Position numbers and translations under genes: made by a program. Positions 4,464-7,854 of a stretch of DNA of 7,854 bases are shown piece after piece. Positions within the stretch are counted from its first letter, which is position 1; every line of letters starts with the position of its first letter. Below the pieces are notes generated by a model. The model ran no database searches, was not told the DNA's origin, and saw only the letters and a program-made list of their open reading frames with translations. The stretch comes from Planctomicrobium sp. (GTDB taxonomy: Bacteria; Planctomycetota; Planctomycetia; Planctomycetales; Planctomycetaceae), in the NCBI GenBank assembly GCA_029259835.1, contig JAJDEL010000286.1, positions 1 to 7,854 on the forward strand, in the 5' to 3' direction.

Positions 4464-6137
4464 TTACTCGTAACGTAACGCCTGCACGGGATGCAAACTC
4501 GCCGCTCGTCGAGCTGGCATCACGCTCGCCAGCACTGCGATAATGATGGAACCCAAGGCGACCCAAATGACTGTCGTTGGGTGAACAACTGTGGGGATTT
4601 CGCGGAAGTAGTAGATCGCTTCGTCAAAGACTTTGCGGCCCGTCATCAACGATAAGAGTTTTTCAATTTCATTGATGTATCTCACAAAGAGAAGTCCCAG
4701 GATCACTCCCACGCTACTCCCGACGACACCGAGTGCCAGTCCATATGAAATGAAGATCACCATGACGCCTCGTGAGCTTGCTCCCAATGCCTTGAGAATG
4801 CCGATGTCACGAGTTTTCTCGACAACGATCATATAAAAAATCGCGAGAATTCCAAATCCAGCAACCGTTATGATTAAGAACAGTAACACGTTCAGGATTG
4901 CGGATTCCATGGCAACAGCCTCGAGTAATGGACCTTGTTTTTCTTCCCAGGTGCGAACCTGATAAGTGCCTGGTTCAAGCCCAGACCGTAGTTGCCGAAC
5001 GACCTCACCTGCGTCGTTGTAATTTTTTAGTTTGATTTGCAGAGAAGTGACTGCTCCGTTTTTCCAATCAAGATTTTTTTCTGGTTCTGCTGGATCGGGA
5101 GAAAAGAGCATCCCGCGAGCGAGTTGAAGCTGTTCGAGGTTGCAATAGACGAGGTTCGAGTCGTACTCGCTCATGCCACTTTTGAAGATGTCGGTGACTG
5201 TTGCCTTAAAATTCGCCGGTTCTGGCTTTCCAGACTTAATCGTCGTCAGGTTCACGTCTTGTCCAGGCTTGACCATATACATGACGTGAGTTTTTCCGGT
5301 CGCCTTGTCTTTGTATGGAAAGCTGACAAGTCCAGCCCCAAGGTAGACACGACCGAAAAGAGGGGCTGTCGGATCGTGTTTTTTGACTGGTTTTTGATTC
5401 GCAAACGGATCATTGAATTCAGGCATTGCTGGAGGGACAGCAGGGTTCGTTTCGGTTTCGCTTTGTTCGGTTCCAGAAACGGTTTGAAACGGATCATTCA
5501 GGACGGGGAAGTCCGTTGATTCAATCGCCACGGCTTGCTGAATACCAGAGTCCTGTGCGATAGGAGTTTGAGGCGACGAAGTTTCTCCATATTGATGATC
5601 GTACTGTTCTTTGAATTGTTCCCACTCGACCCATTCCTTGCGAACATTTTTTGCTTCTTCAGTTAGTTCCCAATCAAGTGGTTCGTCCATGCTTCGCAGC
5701 GGCGCTCGAACGACTTCACCATCTTCAATAATTTCATTGCGACTGAGCATGTGACTCGCAAACGGACTGACCTGATTCTTTCCTTGGGGATCAATCCCGA
5801 TCAGAGTAATAGGCCGATAGACGGTTTGCCCCGCCCAGTCGAAGCTGATCATTCCGTAAATTTCGACGGTGGGCGTCATCGCTTCGATGTACTCACCTGC
5901 GAGTTGCTCGACTTTTGCCATGAGTTCTCGCGGGTCGTCGGTCCCGTCGGTGCTTGTGGTCTCGATCATGACATCGGAAAGAATCGCGTGAATGCGATCC
6001 TTCATCTGGCTACTAAAACCAGACATGACACTATTCACGACAATCATCGTGGCGACACCCAATGTCACACTGATGATGCTTGCCAAGGCGATGTATCGCG
6101 TTCGCAGATATCGATTCGCCAGTAAAAACTTGTACAT
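4464..6137 (-). CDS. LolC/LolE-like ABC permease with enlarged periplasmic domain
   Basis: This is an inner-membrane permease of the FtsX/LolC/LolE fold, partner of the ATPase gene that follows. Numbered from the ATG at 6137 (557 residues): TM1 about 15-40 with the family N-terminus YKFLLANRYLRTRYIALASIIS, a large periplasmic region (about 41-410), then TM2 (about 413-438), TM3 (458-488) and TM4 (519-542), with the coupling segment EKTRDIGILKALGAS and the typical C-terminus MPARRAASLHPVQALRYE. E. coli LolC and LolE have about 400-414 residues. The extra length sits mainly at about 150-260, a Glu/Gln/Pro/Thr-rich stretch without predicted membrane parts that contains NDPF twice. The start is ATG 6137, because AAAGGAG ends five bases before it; the upstream GTG (6143) overlaps that site. 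Only one permease is encoded, so the complex may be a homodimer, or the second subunit is elsewhere. Confidence 0.92.
   Translation of the reverse strand: MYKFLLANRYLRTRYIALASIISVTLGVATMIVVNSVMSGFSSQMKDRIHAILSDVMIETTSTDGTDDPRELMAKVEQLAGEYIEAMTPTVEIYGMISFDWAGQTVYRPITLIGIDPQGKNQVSPFASHMLSRNEIIEDGEVVRAPLRSMDEPLDWELTEEAKNVRKEWVEWEQFKEQYDHQYGETSSPQTPIAQDSGIQQAVAIESTDFPVLNDPFQTVSGTEQSETETNPAVPPAMPEFNDPFANQKPVKKHDPTAPLFGRVYLGAGLVSFPYKDKATGKTHVMYMVKPGQDVNLTTIKSGKPEPANFKATVTDIFKSGMSEYDSNLVYCNLEQLQLARGMLFSPDPAEPEKNLDWKNGAVTSLQIKLKNYNDAGEVVRQLRSGLEPGTYQVRTWEEKQGPLLEAVAMESAILNVLLFLIITVAGFGILAIFYMIVVEKTRDIGILKALGASSRGVMVIFISYGLALGVVGSSVGVILGLLFVRYINEIEKLLSLMTGRKVFDEAIYYFREIPTVVHPTTVIWVALGSIIIAVLASVMPARRAASLHPVQALRYE
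5403..5498. repeat. In-frame 12-bp direct repeat in the permease linker
   Basis: AAACGGATCATT occurs at 5403-5414 and again at 5487-5498, exactly 84 bases (28 codons) apart. On the coding strand each copy specifies NDPF followed by one further residue partly encoded outside the repeat. It may mark an old duplication inside the low-complexity linker. Confidence 0.5.
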
Positions 6138-6142
6138 TCGCA

Positions 6143-6149
6143 CTCCTTT
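6143..6149 (-). promoter_or_regulatory. Strong ribosome binding site AAAGGAG for the permease
   Basis: On the minus strand AAAGGAG is followed by TGCGA and then the ATG at 6137. This is the best Shine-Dalgarno match in the window. It decides the start against the GTG two codons upstream, whose first base is the last G of the site. Confidence 0.7.
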
Positions 6150-6150
6150 G

Positions 6151-6167
6151 CGGTCGGCAACCGGCCG
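6151..6167. other. Small GC-rich dyad in the permease leader
   Basis: CGGTCGG (6151-6157) and CCGGCCG (6161-6167) can pair around CAA, with one T-G wobble on the plus strand and one mismatch on the minus strand that encodes the permease mRNA. It sits just upstream of the permease ribosome binding site. A role in translation control is possible but unproven. Confidence 0.3.
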
Positions 6168-6268
6168 ATTTCGCCGGAGTTTAGCGCAGAAGTGAAACTG
6201 AGTCGAGCCGAGTTTTTAACGCCAGCTACAATGCGAAAAGACAGTGTAAGTAACGGTCTAGAAAGTGG

Positions 6269-7828
6269 TTATGGAACGACTCTAGAAGCGACTCCATGAG
6301 TCTCGATTGCCTGGGCAACCACCGGAATTGTCAGACTGCTCAGAATAGCGATGAAGCACCACCCAACGAGAAGGCTTTTTGTGCCCCAGGTGTCCCCGCA
6401 GACAGAGTAAAACTTGAACTCCTCGTCGGAGGTCAAGAAACGCAACATCCCGCCGATTGAAATGAGCAAGCCGATGATGAAAACAACAAATTTCAACGCG
6501 CCCCGCGAATCTGCGGTCGAGAATGTCAGCGATGACCCCCAGAGCAGCAACAGCCCGGTGGCCCCAAAAGTGAGTGTTAATGACATGACGCCCACCAACG
6601 GAACCAGCCTGTTGTACTGAATGGGACGTGATTCGACTTGGGCTAGATGGAGGCAAAAGAGAGTCAACGCAGCAAGGTGAGTACAACTTGTGAGCAGAAC
6701 AATTGAAATACCCGATTCAGAAAGTGTCACAAAGCTCAATAGAGTCACCTGCTGGCTCCAGATGACGAGCCGGCTCAAGCGTCTCGCTCGATCTGCCTTC
6801 GCGAACAGTAGCAAAGACGAGTACACGAATCCCAGCATAACAGGGATAGCCAAAGTGTTCGCAGTGTTGGACCAACTCTCTGGATCTGACCGAATGAGAA
6901 GAGAGAATAGTAAAACGAGGACGATTTTTGAGATCGCAATTGCCCAGAGTCGAGTTTGAAGTGTGCTCCCTTCAATGAATCGCGCGAACGCACTATGAAA
7001 AGGAACGATGCCGCCAATGAAACTGACTCCGATTAAAATCGATATCGTTGGAAGGAGTTGATATTGCCTCCAGACGAAACCGGCGGCGGGGTGTTGATGC
7101 GAAGACCTTTCGATAAGCTGAACAAGGTTCGAAAGAATTGTCGTGCTTGCCCCAGGTAGACCATGCGGTGCTGCGCGCACAATCGCAGCAGATGCAACCA
7201 TCCAGGCAAGACCAGCAAAAATGCAAAACCAGCCAGCGGTGTAGAATTGAAAGCAGTGGACAGGTCGACTTTGATTCCGTGTCAGAAAATCAAGACTGAG
7301 TGTGATGATTGTTGCAGCGGTGAATAGAGACATCACATCGTTAGCCACGATTAGCATCGATGAGCCTGTAAGGAGGAACATCGAAGCCAGAGGTGAGAAT
7401 CGTTGATCAAGAGTCGTCAGCTGACAACAAGTGATATGAATGAACGGTAGAAGGACCAATAAGGGCAGCCGAAGAAAGTCAAACCGAATCGCAATCGAGC
7501 TGAGAAACTCGTTTTGGAGCGAACCGCCAGGAAGTCGCATCGACCATTCGATTACGCCACTGCCTTCTCCTACTTGTTGCCATACAAGCCAGCCTAGGAT
7601 TATCCAGCAAAGAGCAAACATTGCAGCGAAGGTTGAAGTCGCACGTTTTGCTACTTCCGGTCGATTCATCAAAAGGAGGGCGGTCAAGCTACCCAGAACT
7701 TGCAATAGCAGAACATTGATCAACAGATACGAGTGAAATTGTTGCACGTCTTCAATCAATGAATAAATGTATCCTGAGTGCAGCTTTTGGCGTAACTCAG
7801 TATTTTGTTTGGCGATGCAGACTGACAC
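6269..7828 (-). CDS. Divergent NuoM/NuoL-type (proton antiporter-like) membrane protein
   Basis: This is a polytopic membrane protein, 519 residues from the GTG at 7828, with about 14 hydrophobic segments like complex I subunits NuoM/NuoL, MrpD or the DabB bicarbonate-uptake subunit. Family traces are RFDFLRLPLLVLL (115-127), IVPFHSAFARFIEGSTLQTRLWAIAISK (274-301, like NuoM VPxHxWLPDA...T...LLK) and ADRARRLSRLVIWSQQ (345-360, like DLKRLLAYSSxSH). By hand alignment Lys301 matches the TM8 lysine of NuoM, but the TM5 glutamate is Thr173 and the TM7 lysine is Ile271, so proton pumping may be lost or altered. The start is uncertain: GTG 7828 lacks a clear Shine-Dalgarno site, and GTG at codon 28 would begin just before the first membrane helix. 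An in-frame stop at 7847-7849 closes the frame upstream. A possible upstream gene could end at the minus-strand TAA at 7834-7836, which would make an operon. I cannot tell which complex it belongs to. Confidence 0.78.
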   Translation of the reverse strand: MSVCIAKQNTELRQKLHSGYIYSLIEDVQQFHSYLLINVLLLQVLGSLTALLLMNRPEVAKRATSTFAAMFALCWIILGWLVWQQVGEGSGVIEWSMRLPGGSLQNEFLSSIAIRFDFLRLPLLVLLPFIHITCCQLTTLDQRFSPLASMFLLTGSSMLIVANDVMSLFTAATIITLSLDFLTRNQSRPVHCFQFYTAGWFCIFAGLAWMVASAAIVRAAPHGLPGASTTILSNLVQLIERSSHQHPAAGFVWRQYQLLPTISILIGVSFIGGIVPFHSAFARFIEGSTLQTRLWAIAISKIVLVLLFSLLIRSDPESWSNTANTLAIPVMLGFVYSSLLLFAKADRARRLSRLVIWSQQVTLLSFVTLSESGISIVLLTSCTHLAALTLFCLHLAQVESRPIQYNRLVPLVGVMSLTLTFGATGLLLLWGSSLTFSTADSRGALKFVVFIIGLLISIGGMLRFLTSDEEFKFYSVCGDTWGTKSLLVGWCFIAILSSLTIPVVAQAIETHGVASRVVP

Positions 7829-7854
7829 TTCGATTAAGTGGCATTGTCACTTTT

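Noticed and set aside
5037..5519. 160-codon plus-strand open frame antisense to the permease
   Set aside because: It overlaps the low-complexity insert of the permease; composition and lack of domains fit a shadow frame.
6141..6143. GTG as start of the permease
   Set aside because: Its first base is the last G of the AAAGGAG site, leaving no spacer. ATG at 6137 has the proper spacing of five bases.
6257..6286. Two TCTAGA hexamers around the antiporter-like stop codon
   Set aside because: Six-base identities this close are not significant on their own; the flanks differ and no further symmetry is seen.
7834..7854. Possible 3' end of an upstream minus-strand gene (codons KSDNAT then TAA)
   Set aside because: Only six codons are inside the window and another frame is also open here, so it is mentioned as context and not called as a feature.

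Overview
This 7.85-kb window reads as ordinary bacterial chromosome. It most probably comes from a planctomycete, perhaps of the Planctomycetales with mid-range GC. Three things suggest this: the protein flavour (a cyclophilin ending in a GNEYLKADFPELDYIKKASI-type tail, a LolC/E-like permease with a large low-complexity periplasmic insert, and a very divergent NuoM/NuoL-like membrane protein), the scarcity of Shine-Dalgarno sites, and short house-keeping genes scattered on both strands. The assignment is inference, since there is no rRNA or other marker gene here.

Layout, left to right: a cyclophilin-type peptidyl-prolyl isomerase (+, 21-548); a 237-bp spacer with a long bulged hairpin; a small zinc-finger YacG-type gyrase inhibitor (+, 786-1001); a short palindrome-rich convergent spacer; the bifunctional purine enzyme PurH (-, 1109-2677); a 280-bp divergent spacer with heptamer repeats and several hairpins; a DUF4303-like protein of unknown function (+, 2958-3608); an ABC exporter of the LolCDE/MacB type read leftwards, with the permease (4464-6137) before the ATPase (3651-4400); a 125-bp spacer; and a proton-antiporter-like multi-spanning membrane protein (-, 6269-7828), which is probably the last gene of an operon entering from the right edge.

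The only clear operon inside the window is permease plus ATPase. Together they should extract lipoproteins from the inner membrane, or export another substrate. PurH performs the last two steps of de novo IMP synthesis. YacG-like proteins bind DNA gyrase. The cyclophilin helps protein folding. These genes do not form one pathway.

No CRISPR array, insertion sequence, tRNA, rRNA or defence system was seen, and I did not find a convincing new multi-gene system. The items most worth a second look are non-coding: telomere-like heptamers in inverted orientation on both sides of purH, a 23-bp-stem bulged hairpin with CGCAGA motifs at 592-652, and a run of hairpins upstream of the DUF4303-like gene. 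The most interesting protein is the antiporter-like one, which appears to have lost two of the charged residues used for proton pumping.
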